Source: Lepeophtheirus salmonis
Lineage: Eukaryota > Arthropoda > Copepoda > Siphonostomatoida > Caligidae
Assembly: GCF_016086655.4 (NCBI RefSeq)
Contig: NC_052138.2
Location: 29,895,403 to 29,959,402, forward strand
Direction: 5' to 3'
Length of the DNA: 64,000 nt
The position numbers and the translations under genes are program-made. This document shows, piece after piece, positions 9,150 through 22,039 of the stretch (the stretch's first letter is position 1; the number at the start of each line of letters is the position of its first letter). The notes under the pieces are model-generated. The model searched no databases, was not told the DNA's origin, and saw nothing but the letters and a program-made list of their open reading frames with translations.

Positions 9150-12100
9150 AATAGTCAATATATGTTCACATATTGATAATACTGATTCGTATTTTGATAC
9201 TCTTTCAAATTAAGAGATAATGATTTCATAAATATCATTTAGGATTTATTTTAATTGAAAATAATATAAAAACAAGGCTTTCAAATGCAAACAACTTAAT
9301 TGTGCTGAAAATTCAAGGAAACTATTTTATAACAATGTAAATAAATAGAACGCTTAAAGTTTAAATAAATAATCGAAGCTGACAACTTCCTGAGCCTTTT
9401 TGATTTGGGAAATTGTGTTTTTGTTTGCAATTGTTGGTATCAATTAAAAATAGTACACGTCGTTATCTTTATTCTATCATGCAACCTTTCCTCCTAATAG
9501 AAACAGAAAAAAGTCTGAAATCATCCGGTAGTTAGCTAAATAAGTCAATCATACCAACCGCTATTCTAATATACTTGCAGACTATCACTGCCATATTATT
9601 TGTTCCCTATTTTTAAAATAAATTATATATTATTAAAATCTACATAGTATTTTATTCGATATTGTATTTCTAAGTAATATTTTATTAAGAGTAGTTATTA
9701 TGTTATTTCTATAAAAAAATAGCCAAAATTTCTTCATAGAAATAATATAATGGGCAATATATATTATATAAACGATGAGGGATCAACAAGAAATTGTATT
9801 CCTGTTATTTTAGAAACGTAGCATATGTATAGAACAACTTATTACTTCGTTTATGTATCAAAAAGAATAAATTATGAAAATTGCCATGACGTATCAAGGG
9901 AGATGAGAAAATTGACAGCTGGGTATTATTGTGTTAGCGAGGCAACGCCGTGAGTACGGATCATAGACGTACCCGGAGGGACATCAAAGACCTTACGTGA
10001 CGTTCCTGACGTAGGCCTTAAAATGGCGTCGATCTCATTTTCTAAAGGTAAAGGAGGGGGGATGAAAGATAGATTTTTTGTTTTGTTTGTGATTTTATCA
10101 ACTATAAAACTTATTCATATTTAGGTGTAGGCTGGAGGGGCTGTAGTCTCCCCAAATTAAGGAATTTTTGCTTTTTATTAGATATTTTTTTGTATTAAAA
10201 ATTAAAACTTGCAATTTGTTTGCAAAAAAAAATCATTTTTTTTATTATCCATAGATTTTTGATTAACTTGATTTAAAAAAAAATCATATATATATATATA
10301 TATTGTCGGGCTTAAAATAGGCTGTGACATCCCTAATGTTAGAGCTCTGGTATGTCTATTGAACGGATCCACATTTTCTCTGATCTTTAAACATGAATAC
10401 TTTAGTAACTTTCGCCTACTTGAACTTTAAAATCCAGATCTGAAAGCCGAATTAGACGGATTTTTGTCTCGAATTTTATTAGTAATTTACTCCAAGTTCG
10501 GACCTAAATAAAATGAAATAAGGATTAAGGTTTCATTTTTACTCATTACTGATGCCGAAATAATTACTAACCCAATGTTATTACTCTTGTAATATAATTA
10601 TTATATTTTTATTGTATCTCACAACCTCTCCTCAGAAAAACACATCAAATCAGTTGGTGGTTACTCAATTCTTCCAACAATATAATTATTATTCAATAAT
10701 AGTTGATAACTGTTAACAGCTTGATAAGAACTAATTCTTATACAACCAACCATTTAAAAAAATACTGATTGAGGAAAAGAAGAGTAAATATCAAATACAT
10801 TCTACATTTTTGTGCTTCTGTAAATGAGGTAACGCTGTGGGGACCAGCCATGCGATGCAACTATTTATGTAAATGTGTCTTCAATCACTAATCAAAATAA
10901 ATAGAGTGTATGTTCGATATAGATAATATCTTTTTTTTTGTATAACTAGGATTAAGTATTAAGCCATATTAAATCTTCCAAAGATCCGGAAAATCCCTGG
11001 GATCTTTTTATTATCCGTAAAAGTTCGTGAATCAGAAACCGTTTCAGGTCTCGGATCTTTTGGGATAGTGCCAGTTTACTTATACAGTACCCGTGTACTT
11101 CTAATTCCGATCCAAGACCTGTCTAGTTTCTAAACGGATTTATTATAGTTAACAGAGACGGTTACAACAAGCCCATTTTCTAGAACATGAAAAAAGCTAT
11201 AGGCATAAAATTTATATTATAATTGTTAATGCCGATCCCACTAGTTGAATTAAAATTCTGTGTTCCTGATTGTTTTTACCGGCTTAAATATCAAAATTAC
11301 CTTTATAGCCTTAAATTTATGTTTTTATAGTGTACAAAGAGTATCATTCTATATGTTATCTCCATTTTTTTTTTCTATTTTTGCCATAGTGATATAAAGT
11401 GAGGAATTTATTAGTCTTTCAAAAAAAAGCCATTTTTCCTCCTTTTTTTCTACTTATAAGTCTTTTTCTACGATTTAAAAATAGATACTCTAATAATTTT
11501 AATAATTTAAGTATTTTTTTAATTTGAAAACATGTACCTACTAACTATATATTATGTATTTTTCTTTTAGTTCGAACTTTCAAGGCAAAAAATAATCCTG
11601 ATCATGTAGGCTAATGAGGGGGGTCGTCCTTTGCAGAAAATCCGAAATTTTAGGTTGTAAAGGTTGCTTTCATGTTGATCGAGTAACAACAGTCAAGATC
11701 ACATCATTTCAATCAAAGGATAAAAAAAAGTTTGTAATATTGTTTACAAGTGAGTTATTCTGAAACAAATCACTTACTTTTGTCAACGTCGGACATTTTA
11801 AGATATTGGATAAAAACTCATTTTGAAAAGTAAAAGTTTAAAATGTTTTTGTAATAATGAAATCCATTTTTCATTATTTTGACTGTAACATATATCATTT
11901 TAATAGGGATTATTTTGCTATCAGTTGGTACAATATTATAAGAATTCCAAACTAAGAAATTTGAGATATTGTAACGCTCAGAGCAAGGAGTCATTTGTAA
12001 CAAGTGTTGTAATTCTCTATAAACTCTATAAATAATAATAATTATTATAAATAAAGTTTAAATAAATTGCGGTATCAAGTGTGCAGAGAGGTCTGATACA

Positions 12101-13585
12101 TCACTAATACCCACGTCATTAAGTTAAATTAATAATTAGGATTGTAAGGTTGGTGAAATATTGAATGTATGGTCATATGGTTGCTATTTATTGCAATAGA
12201 TGGTATAATGCTGGTGTTAGATGGTACAAGGCTCGGAGAGTGAAATGCAAGGGAGTAAAAGGAGGGGTCGTCGGCCAGGGGGGGGGGGATAAAAACAAAA
12301 ATTATAATAAGGAGGGGATCGTGTACTGTTTATACTATAATATAAGAACAACGGTGTATGGAATCACGGATCTAGGAAGATAAGTCTATTTCGAAGGGAA
12401 TCATTGACTTGGTGAGCCATTTAATCCCGTTGCTAGTAAAAGAAAATATAAATCTCCCACTCAAAGCTGTGATTCATCAATAAATATTTGTTTCTTTCCA
12501 TCAATGGAGTTTCTTCTATTTCTTCAAGCCTCAACTAAGAACACGACTATGATTCATGAATGTGTCACATGTCAATGAGTTCTTTTGAAGTAGAATCATC
12601 CTCCCGGATCCGAGATTCCTTTCCCCACATCATTTATTTCGAATCGATAATATAAAAACACAAAAAGGCGGCGAAATTACCCGTCACGTTCCAAAACCAA
12701 TTAGGGCCGATTTTAGGGGGACACAGAGGTCATTTGGCTGATTCACAGCTCTATTTTTTTTCTTTTAATAAACTTAATTCATGAAAATACAGCTCCATGA
12801 TCCCTTCGTACACCTATAATGTACGGCTGGACAGAAACGGCTTCTAGGGGATACCTTGAGTTATTTTTGTTATAGAAAAAATGCATTACAAAGAATAAAC
12901 TTATTTAAATTAAAGTCAGCCGAGAAAAAATATACATATATTCCAACCATATCTAATGGTCACATGTTTTAAGTATGTTATTGCATTATGTGTCCATATC
13001 CTGTTTTCAAATTTAGAATTGTTACAAAATAAGAAACCTGGTTGGTTTAAGTGATTACTTACACAATGTGATTTCTATTTCAATTTTCTATGCCCAATTG
13101 CTTAACACAAGTTTGACTGCATTTATGGAAAAAAGTCGTTTGAAAAAAAGCAAGAGCTCAGTATTTTATTGAAATTAAGGAAAATATTCTCAATAAATAA
13201 ATAAAAAATCAAAGTTATGGAACAAAACAATATTGCATATTTATCTTTGCATAAGGCCCTACTCACACTAAAATACTAAAAGTTATATCAGCGATATCAC
13301 TATATTTGATTATGATATATCGAACAATACCAATAACATCATAATTCATGGAAAACGATTCTATGGATTACAAAATATGATATTATAGAATGGTTTTACT
13401 TGCTGTTTTCTTTCTATTACTAATCAGCGTTCAAATAAAAGTTTTATAAGATTTTTTACTCATTATTTGAGTTTTTAAGACACATGATGACTTCATGTCA
13501 AACAATGAAGTACTTCGTTTACTAAATCATCACTCGTATATAAGCAGATATTCATATAGTATTAAATACTTGTAGGTGAAAAAAA
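9150..13585. other. No gene seen; remnants of AT-rich repeats
   Basis: About 4.4 kb without a supportable gene. It holds another AT-rich repeat remnant at about 10120-10320 (gtaggctggaggggctgtag, then ccaaattaaggaatttttgc), an (AT)n run near 10290-10304, a G10 run near 12280, and a motif agcgaggcaacgccgtga at about 9937 whose near-complement is at 43262. Short open frames at 11818-12003 and 12165-12383 look like chance. Confidence 0.45.
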
Positions 13586-13704
13586 AAGAAGGCAAAAATT
13601 AAGGTGGTCATTTTGACAATTTGAATAATGTTTGGGAGAAGAGTAGTTTAGCTGTCATGCATTTAATTAAATTAGCTGCGAGCAGCTTTAAGGTAAAGGA
13701 AATA
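13586..13704 (+). repeat. Repeat F, 5' part (interrupted copy)
   Basis: ggtggtcattttgacaattt, gagaagagtagtttagctgt and catgcatttaattaaattag match the start of repeat F. The copy is broken at the TA (13703-13704) by the Tc1-like element at 13705-14555 and resumes beyond it. Confidence 0.75.
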
Positions 13705-14555
13705 CCGAGTGGTCCATTAAAATCTGAGCACTTTGAATTTCAAGCTTCAACAAGATATAATTTATTAATTAACAATTGAATTTCAACAAAATTAATACTA
13801 TAAATAGATGTTTGTTGAGCTCTCTTCAATCATTAATGTAGTCGCCATTAGGAGGAATGATGGCTTCCAGGTAGCCACAGAAGGCCTGGCATCCACTGCA
13901 GATGTAGTTCTCTGTCATGGCGTCCCAGTACTGGCTGACAGTAGCTTTGAGGGTCTCAGTGTTTGGATGACGAACACTGCAGGTCTTCCACTCGACATGC
14001 ACACAATAGGCGTTGGCATCAGGGATGTAGGGGGCCAAATGTGTCTAAAAAGAGTTCAAAAGTACTCAAAAGGCGTATTCAAAAGAGTCTTGCAACGGAG
14101 GGGATGGTGTTTTTTTCATTGCTGGTGTAAAAAGTGGACTCTCCACCCTCACAAGGTCTTTCCACCCACTTTTTCGATAGCTCTCTGGACACTCTGGTAT
14201 GAAACCCCGAGATTTCTTGCATGGACCTTCAAGGACTTGAGGGGAATGGCCTGGACTTCTTACTTTAACTCCTCCGCGTCCAGTTTGGCCTTTTTGACAG
14301 AGCCATTTCCCCTCTCCATCGTTTCAGACGTACTGACGACGTAGACGGTAGTAATATAAAAGTAACAAAATAAATTTGTCAATCACGTTCAAGTGTCATT
14401 TTCTCGACTTTTACGTAAGCCATAGAGCTCAAGTTTGTTTCGTCTTGTAACTAATTGTTTATTCTTTACTATATCGAAATGTGTATTAATTTTAATAACT
14501 CAACCTCCATTAATTATTGAATGATTAAGTGTTCAGACTTCAATGGACCACCCGG
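13705..14555 (-). mobile_element. Non-autonomous DD37D Tc1-like element, copy A
   Basis: An 851-bp unit with inverted repeats ccgagtggtccattaaaatc (left) and ccgggtggtccattgaagtc (right, complement). TA precedes it; the right flank is TG, a decayed target duplication. It contains only the N- and C-terminal coding segments of the transposase, joined by a deletion. The element at 61258-62071 has the same ends and the same joint in the opposite orientation, so both descend from one deleted master copy. Confidence 0.85.
13826..14319 (-). pseudogene. DD37D Tc1-like transposase relic lacking the catalytic core
   Basis: From an ATG at 14319 the frame reads ERGNGSVKKAKLDAEELK, a stop, then a helix-turn-helix segment (KSLKVHARNLGVSYQSVQRA, IEKVGGK). 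A frame-disturbed piece ends in RCKTLLN. It then jumps to the C-terminal part, an open frame from 14038: MAPYIPDANAYCVHVEWKTC, SVRHPNTETLKATVSQYWDA and CQAFCGYLEAIIPPNGDYIN. The segment that should contain the first two catalytic Asp residues is absent, and the third-Asp motif (SPDANPLDY in relatives) has decayed to IPDANAYC. The 178-codon open frame on the plus strand here is its antisense shadow. Confidence 0.8.
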
Positions 14556-14800
14556 TGATATACAAACCCCAATCCGTATGTAGCAAGGATGTATAGTCAG
14601 GAATTACTCCAATATCGATCCTCAATTCTACTCTGAGCCCATCAAATCCTCAGAGTTAATCTTCTTATTTCAAGCACTAGTTAGTATTTTATACTTATGG
14701 CTCTCTCTCTAGTATAAATAAATAATGATGACAATTACAAAAATAAAAAAATATGCTCAGGTAGAAATTACAAAAAGAGAGCGATCTTCAAATTTATTCA
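14556..14800 (+). repeat. Repeat F, 3' part (resumes after Tc1 element)
   Basis: caggaattactccaatatcg, atcctcaattctactctgag and, further on, aattacaaaaagagagcgat cttcaaat match the central and 3' blocks of repeat F in the expected order. Confidence 0.75.
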
Positions 14801-17319
14801 ACCTCTGTACATAAGTGCTCACTACTCATACAAAAAGGGAAATAATCAAAATTATTTGTCAATAGTAATCAAAAATGAGAACGTAGACTCAAGTCTTGCC
14901 ACTCAACTGAATCATTTTAATGAATGAGTCGAAACCCTTGACCCAAAACTTCACTTGGACTCCAATGTCCTTTCATTTTTTATTAAATATAAGTATCTTT
15001 TATTTTCTGAAAACTTGAAGTGGACTAAACGAAAATAAACAAGGAATTGTACATATCAGCAAATACTTCAGAATCGACTCATAGTATAGTTTATGCCAGA
15101 CAATAAAGTTTAAGAGTTAGGTATGATAATTATTTGATTCGATTTGGAGGTCAGTACAGGGGTTTTGATCGTTTTAATAAACAAATTATATTTCATTGGA
15201 TTGTATTTGTTTTTCTTCAAAATGAAAAATAAGGATTATATATTTATATATTACTTGAGGACTTTAATAAAACTTTTCTAATTAAACAACATGATTACAA
15301 ATTGAAACTTCTGAAATTCAGCAACATAATTTTAAAATTGAAACTTCTGAATCCCTTTACAAATGGAGAATGTTGTTATAAAAGTCATTTTAAATGGTGA
15401 TAGAGGTCAAAAACACCGTTCAAAGACTGAAACTTTACAAACATAACTTTTTCATTAAAATACCACAAAAGATCGAATTAATAGGCCAGTCTAAAAATAG
15501 AACACCCTAATACACAGACTAAAATAAAAATTTAGAAGAAGTTGATTTTTTTTTGTAACCTTTGACCTTTGATATGACCTTAAAACTGTACTTTATAAAT
15601 GTTATATTTATGAGTTTTTTCTTATTATTTTGAAAATAGATTTAAAAAAAAAATGTATTCATGGGTGAAAAAGTAATTTTCAGGGGAGGGGGTTGGCCGG
15701 TGATTAAAAATTATTTTTTCATAAGTGCTTAAAAAATGCTCCTGTATCCGAAAAGTTGGCTAATATTGATTTAATCCCCCCTAGTTATCCCCACCCCATT
15801 TGTGGATGTAGCAAATCGTAGGTAAGATTATATTATAAATAGAGATCTAATAATGTATGTCACTAATCCATAAATTTTGAGAAAGTCCACTCCAACAAAT
15901 GACAAAGCAAGACAAACTTATTAGGTCACACCTTTATTTTGATTAAAATGATCTATTATAAATACAAAAGTACATTACCACGGTACAAGGGTACACCTTC
16001 AACCTAATTTCATTTCAAATTTGTATGCATTGATTCCATGATTTATAGTTTAAATCAGGACTAAAATATTGGGAATACAATTGCTAAACTATTTTTGTCT
16101 GCTATGGTGTTACAGTATCAGGACCCTAAACATCATGCACATATTCAACTGGCTTGTGTTTTTGCCTTTATAAAATAAAAGCTGTAAAATATTGCCTATT
16201 TTCTCTTTGCTGGTGTACCTTTTTGACAATAATAGGTCAAACGATAACCAAAAGGTGGGAAAAAGTTATGAAATCTTATATTTGCCACGCCATCTAGCAT
16301 AAAGATTACAGTGATACAACACGAGATACACATCACTAAAGTCATCTATTGCAAAAATAGTGAATTTCTGTCACCGACGAGCAATTATCCACATTCTATC
16401 CGTTTTTGGTGTTTTTTTTAATACGTTGATGGTATGTGTACGAGTTTTACTTCAACCCATCCCTACAACGAATAAATATAATAATCGTATAGCATTTTAA
16501 AGCTTTACACAATAAATAAAAAAGAAATAAATTTTTTTATTTGGAGATTGCATTTGCCATTCAACTTGGGTGCCACATGGGAAGAATGTTTCTTCGTTTA
16601 AAAAAATTAACATTGAGATAACTTTCTTTTATTGGTGTTTTTGTTGCTCATAAAACACATATTTTACGTAGTAAATGCACGATGAACTTTGTTGCAGGGA
16701 TTAAGAGGACTTTTCTGCATCTTACAAATGATTTATTGAATGTTTTCAATCCCATACATAAATGATTATTATCTGCATTTTATAAATATTAAAATCTTCA
16801 AAAATTACATACATGATTTTATCATTGGAACACAAAAGTTACTTACAATCCCCACCTCAAGGCTTGCAAATGTGGATATTTTCCACACCTACATAACTAA
16901 AGCATGTAATTATAGATACCTGGAATAATGGTGGGATTTTTCTTTTCTGTGCTCAATTTATATTTATAACGATAAGTTTGTCCTTACGTATGAATGAATC
17001 TTTGAATTAAATGTCCAGACATTTTGGATCTAAGACATAACCATGTATATCTCTCGGTTGTTTAGCATGTAGAATTCAAACGTGTATATAGGATGTACAG
17101 TATATAGTGATCTCTGATTTATATCATAAACATATTTTGATCTAAGAATTAACAAAGAAATATTACTGGTGCAGGGCATTTAGCATTGAGTGTGTACTGG
17201 TTTGTGCGAAATGGATGTAGCACTAATCTAAGGGAGAAAACTTTTGCTCCTCTTGAGTTTCAATTAAGTCAGACGTGATAGATTGCTTAAAGTAAACAAT
17301 GATAGATATTATATATGAA
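14801..17319. other. No gene seen
   Basis: AT-rich sequence. A small tandem duplication lies near 15285-15350 (two copies of a unit with attgaaacttctgaat). No domain or transposon terminus recognised. Confidence 0.45.
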
Positions 17320-18219
17320 TTTCACCTCCATTGCTCTCAATGACGGCCTTCAAGTGGCCACGGAAGGTGGAGCATACTCTGGCAATGTAGTCCCTGCTCA
17401 TGAGCTCCCACTCCTTCTCCACGGAGGGCTTCAGGTCGGTGACATTGCTGTGGCGTAAACTGCAGGCCTTGAATTCGACTGCCAAGAATTCAGATCACGG
17501 TTCATGGGAGGCCAGAAGTTCTTGGGCCAAAACTCCATGTTCTCTCCATTCAGGCTTGCACAGCATTGCCTGTGTGGGTAGGTGTCCCATCCTGTTGGAA
17601 GACGTAGGACGTCTTGCCCAACTTCTTGGGAATCTTGAGGACCTACAGGAGTACCTTGGTCTTCAAGATCTCCAAGTAGTCAGGCAAGGCGTCCTACGTC
17701 TTCCATCAGGATGGGGCAACTGAGCATCCCTCTTGGACACGTGGTGGAGGTCTTCACAAGTGTCTTCAAAGTAAAAAACCTGATTATTCTGCTTGTTGAA
17801 GACGGGGTCGACAGGGAATGTTTTTGTTCCATCCGAGAAGAAGATCAAACTGTTGCCATGATGCTTAATGTCGTTTAGGAGGCGTCTGGCCCCCTCCAAA
17901 CAGACATCTTGTTGCTCTAAAGTCATTAATGGCCGTTCCGCGTATCTCTTGGACTTTCTCCCGACGGCCTTGATCGCCAATGGATACGGGGGAGAGAACC
18001 ACTGACTTCCGTTTGGCAAATTTGGCCTTGGGAATAGGGGGCTTGGCCTCAAACGTCTTTTTGGCCACTTCAGGGCTCGATTTTAAGGTTTTCTTCCTCT
18101 TTCATGAGCCTTTTGACCCTGTGGTCGGTGTGGCTCTTGTTCCCAACAATCTTGACTATTTCAGGTGTGCTATGGCAGGTGCAAATCAAAACAGCAATCT
18201 GATTTCTCTTTGCTTCCAT
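17320..18219 (-). pseudogene. DD37D Tc1-like transposase (MEAK type), frameshifted
   Basis: On the minus strand the protein starts MEAKRNQIAVLICTC at 18219, with a helix-turn-helix region ending RVKRLMKEEENLKIEP. It then continues through several frames: KSKRYAERPLMTLEQQ, CLEGARRLLNDIKHHG, NSLIFFSDGTKTFPVD (first Asp), SYVFQQDGTPTHTGNAVQAW (second Asp) and a C-terminus KACSLRHSNVTDLKPSVEKE, ARVCSTFRGHLKAVIESNGG. The third-Asp motif is degraded (RDLNSW). At least four frame breaks are visible. A stretch before the second Asp has been replaced by an inverted copy of the QQDG-coding DNA (see 17588-17721). I could not fix the terminal inverted repeats, so the element's outer limits are unknown. 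Confidence 0.8.
17588..17721. repeat. Hairpin-type inverted repeat inside the transposase
   Basis: cccatcctgttggaagacgt aggacgtcttgccc (17588-17621) is repeated in inverse at about 17686-17719 with two or three mismatches and a loop of about 64 bases. One arm encodes the genuine YVFQQDGTP motif on the minus strand. The other encodes the same motif on the plus strand, where no transposase should read. Confidence 0.75.
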
Positions 18220-18561
18220 TTTTGTTTACAGAAATTATAGAGGCGATTAGAATAACTTATTCGAAAGCTTAAAAAGTCAGCTGTAGCATGAAACATGGGA
18301 AATTTACGAACTATATAATCTTAATAGACTAATAGACTTAATCAACCATGAAGATGGTCTTTTTTCTTTCCAAGACCATGTTTCAAATCTTCATTTAAAA
18401 TACTTTTATAGTGGATGAATGGAAGCCTTTTTCTATACTTTGTACAAACTTGACAAATATCTTGAAGATTATAAAAGCATTTGATTGTACAAAAACATAG
18501 TAGAGTAATCCCAAATTAGTGATGTGACATAAAATTGGGGAATATCTTCTCATTCAATTTT

Positions 18562-18821
18562 TCAAAATTCCTCAAGAATTAACAAAAGCTTTTTATTTTT
18601 GTTGGCAATGCCAAACATTATTTCAGATTCTTCCATTATTTTAGAAAAATTGTTCAAGTTCACAGCTTTAATTTTTTCAACAGCTAGAATGTCCAAATTT
18701 GCCAAATGACACTCACAATATGGAGAAGCTAAGATATCGAAGTTATTATTAACATTGCTCAAACGGTACTTGTTTATCAATATGTTTTCGTGATATAATT
18801 CAAAAGAAAGGTTTGAGGTTA
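18562..18821 (-). CDS. Unidentified open frame, truncated by a MITE
   Basis: An open frame of about 86 codons reading SNLSFELYHENILINKYRLS, then DILASPYCECHLANLDILAV, EKIKAVNLNNFSKIMEE and KKLLLILEEF before TGA. Its composition is balanced and protein-like, better than neighbouring chance frames, and it runs upstream without a stop into the edge of the MITE at 18822. I recognise no family. It may be the last exon of an unknown gene, a transposon fragment, or chance. Confidence 0.25.
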
Positions 18822-19027
18822 CTGACAGGGGGCGTCCGCAGGATTATATATATATATTATTTTATTTATTTTTTTAAAGGGGGCGTGGGTTTGGAAAAAA
18901 AAAAAATTCTGTTTGCTCCTCTGCATAATTTTTTTTCTTTCAAAATGGTAGTTTTTCAAGGAAAGTTATTCACTTGTGGGGAGGGAGGGTGCTACAGTCA
19001 ATCCATACCCCCTTGCAGACGCCCCTG
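18822..19027. mobile_element. Short MITE with GGGGCGTCYGCA terminal repeats
   Basis: About 205 bp bounded by cagggggcgtccgcaggatt at the left and the complement of caggggcgtctgcaaggggg at the right. The interior is AT-rich. Flanks ...actga and ctgac... suggest a short target duplication, not certain. The left end matches ends of larger AT-rich repeats at 26.0, 29.4 and 42.05 kb. Confidence 0.65.
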
Positions 19028-20581
19028 CTGACTCATTCATTAATTTGAAATAGTTTTCTAAGCCTATTCGGCATGAAGACTAGGCTTTGGATGATCTAGG
19101 CTTGTGCATTTTCAGAAAAATATGATGAAAGATTAAGGCATCTACTAGGATTAGCTTAAGGGATAGATACACCTCATTAAGATTGCCATCAGCAGAGTTA
19201 AAAATTACAGATTCTCTTTGAGGAAATGAATTAAATGTATTTCTTTCTGAATTCGATATATTTTTATGGCAGACTTGCTAAGGAGGTACATAATACTACG
19301 TAAAATTCACATTACAAAAGCAATACTTAAATCATTCAACATTGCTTCAACTAATAAAAATGTTCATTGCATCACTATTTAAAAAGAGAAAAAAGAAGTA
19401 AATAATAGTGTTTTGTTTTGGTCTGGAAATCCTTGACCCGTCTGAGACTCTTATATTTTATATTGGACCAAATTAATTCGGTCCAAAAAAAATATGTGGG
19501 TCTCATAGAAAAGGTTGTTCTAGATCGGGCCAAACGAAAAAATCGGTCTAGACCGATTTTATAGACAAATTGTTTATAACATGACATCATATGTATTTTC
19601 AAGTACAATGACGTCATAAGAAGTTTAAACAGAGATAGATAAGATGAATTTTAATGCTGTCGTCTCTCATGGAATACTGAATTCTAAAATCAAGTATCTC
19701 TTAAGATGGATGATCAAGTTAGAATTAGCTTCCTTCGATTTCTCCTATCTTGCTTTGAAAACATAAAAGTCCACTTCTTCCGGTCTTAATAAGTTTAAAA
19801 TAAATCTTAGGCCTTCCGCCTTAGCAATTGTCAAATTAAAAGTACATTTCAAGAAATTGTATATTTTAGTTGTATGATTATAATTTCATATTCTAGTAGC
19901 ACGTAATTAGTAACAAATATATATTTATTTTATATTTCACATTCAAGGCATTCATTTTATCTTAATCTGAAAGCAAATGTAAACATGAATATGTTAGATA
20001 AGCTACAATCATAAAATTTAAATATATTAAAAATATATCAATGAATATATTCATGGGTTGAAACTATAAAGGGATTCATTCCCTTTGTAAAATGTATGAA
20101 TAAATATAAAATAAAGATATGTTAATTAGGTACTACTACGATATAAAATGATAACTATACAACTAAAATAAATAACAATTTGAAATTTAGATGTCCTTTA
20201 ATTTGACAACTATTAAGGCCTAACATCATTCTTAATTAATTAAGACGGGATGAAGTGGGCTTCTATGTTTTCCAAGAGTTAGAACTAAAGAAAGATAGAG
20301 GGAATCGAAGAAGCTACTTTTAACTTGATTTTTCATAAGCAGCTGATCAAAACGGGACTTTTAGTAGTGATTTTACGGAAAATCTATATTTTGTAGCTCA
20401 ACCTTGGATGAAGTAAGAGGTCAAAAGTTAGGGTAGACCCCCCCAAAATAATACTCAGAGCATGAAGGGAGCTCAGCCCCGTAAGCACATCAAACGACAA
20501 TGATGGATTTTATCCGTCAAAATAAAAAAATCAGGAAAGGAGTTCACTGAAGAGGTGGAAAATACCCAATTATACTTATGT
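19028..20581. other. No gene seen; small palindromes
   Basis: AT-rich sequence. Contains palindromic strings such as ttggaccaaattaattcggtccaa split as ttggacc/ggtccaa (about 19465-19488) and tcggtctagaccga (about 19541-19554). No supported coding sequence. Confidence 0.45.
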
Positions 20582-20632
20582 TCAATGGAACAAAGCCAAG
20601 ATATAGGATAATGTAAAGTTCGACCAACAGAA

Positions 20633-21820
20633 ATGAATGAAGAAAACAGTGTTAATATCCCAAGGAGTTACAGCGAAGTGGTACGTGCTGGAACATCTGA
20701 AAACAATCCCTTTATGCCGAAACGTGAAGAATGTCAGTCGGGAAAAGACGATATAAATAACGAGAAGGGATGGTCCATGATCCTCCTCTTTCTTTTGAAG
20801 AAGGGAAATGGAAGAATAACAATAAACGATACGATATGACATATACAAATGCAGTAATTCTATGGGACCAAGTAATATGATTGAACCCAGATGACCTGGA
20901 TTTCATATGTATTAGACGGCCATATAAACCCCTATTTACTTCATTCAGAAGGGTATTGCGTAGTGAAATATGTACTTCCTAAAATCAAACTTCCACACTC
21001 TATTGAATTAAAAAACAAACAAGGAGAACCATTTGAAGCAAGCGCTGGTCGAGTCAAGGGAGTTGATAAAAGCCAAAAATTTGCCCATACCCTTTGAAAT
21101 AAGGGTACCAGAAGTGAAGGGAGGGATTCCATCTGACCATGTAAAGCACGCAATTGGACTTTTTGCAGAAGTTACTGCTTAAGGAAGAGCAAGACAGAAA
21201 ATTGAAAAGAAAATGGAAGGATAATTAAAGATTGGAACAAAGAAACACTTAAAAGGATGTCATCAAATATGCCCCACGTAATAGTAAAAGTGATTGGAAG
21301 ACCAGAAAATATCACCTGGTTCCTTCCAATTGAAAACCATATCAGACCTATACATTTCAGTGGGAGAACGAAACAATGTTCTATGTGTTACATGTTCGGT
21401 CATCTCTATATGACATGAATGAATCGGGCTAAGTCAGAGTGGATGAAAGTGAAAATAGTTTTTTGATATCATTTAATCCCAAGTAAGATCTATTAATGGA
21501 GGGAGGACAAGCGAGTATGAGTGAAGGAAGTAGCGATGTCATAATATTGGAAGATGAGAACACAAGTGTGAGCAAAGGAAATAATGAAAAGGCATCTCTA
21601 AAAAAATACGAAAGAAACAAGTCAACCAAAACAGACAATGACAATAGGAGAAAACAATAGAGAAACAAACTTTGATGTTAACTCAACTTCCGAGTCAGGA
21701 GAGAGAAAACCAGATGAAAAGTCTATTATAGAATCAGTTTATAAGCGCCAAAATAATGAACCTGAATTAAACTCTGACAAAGAGGATCCTAAGGATAAAT
21801 CAGAAAAAAAACGAAACTGA
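20633..21820 (+). pseudogene. LINE ORF1 relic with zinc-knuckle remnant
   Basis: Begins MNEENSVNIPRSYSEVVRAG and continues in changing frames: IRVPEVKGGIPSDHVKHAIG, LFAEVTA, stop, GRARQKIEKKMEG, then PHVIVKVIGRPENITWFLPI and KQCSMCYMFGHLYMT, a CxxCxxxxH knuckle whose last Cys is lost. It ends in a long acidic and lysine-rich tail (about 21638-21820: SESGERKPDEKS, ELNSDKEDPKDKSEKK). RNA-binding ORF1 proteins of this build precede the polymerase ORF in many LINEs. At least five stops or frameshifts make it non-functional. Confidence 0.6.
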
Positions 21821-22039
21821 AAATCTCGCCGGAACAAATTATAAAACTCCTGCCAGTGTCCAAGAAAAACAAGAATTGTCCCTCGTCTCCTCATTCAGTT
21901 TAATAAATGATTAGTAAGGCCTCTTCTTCAAAATAAAAATCAATTGAATAATATACTAAATGACACAAGAATACGTAACATAAGTGAGTGGTCTTTCATT
22001 CAGTAAAAATATAATAATTACTCTTCAAATGCAATATTA

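Noticed and set aside
13808..14344. 178-codon plus-strand open frame
   Set aside because: It is the antisense of a Tc1-like transposase relic whose motifs are clear on the minus strand.
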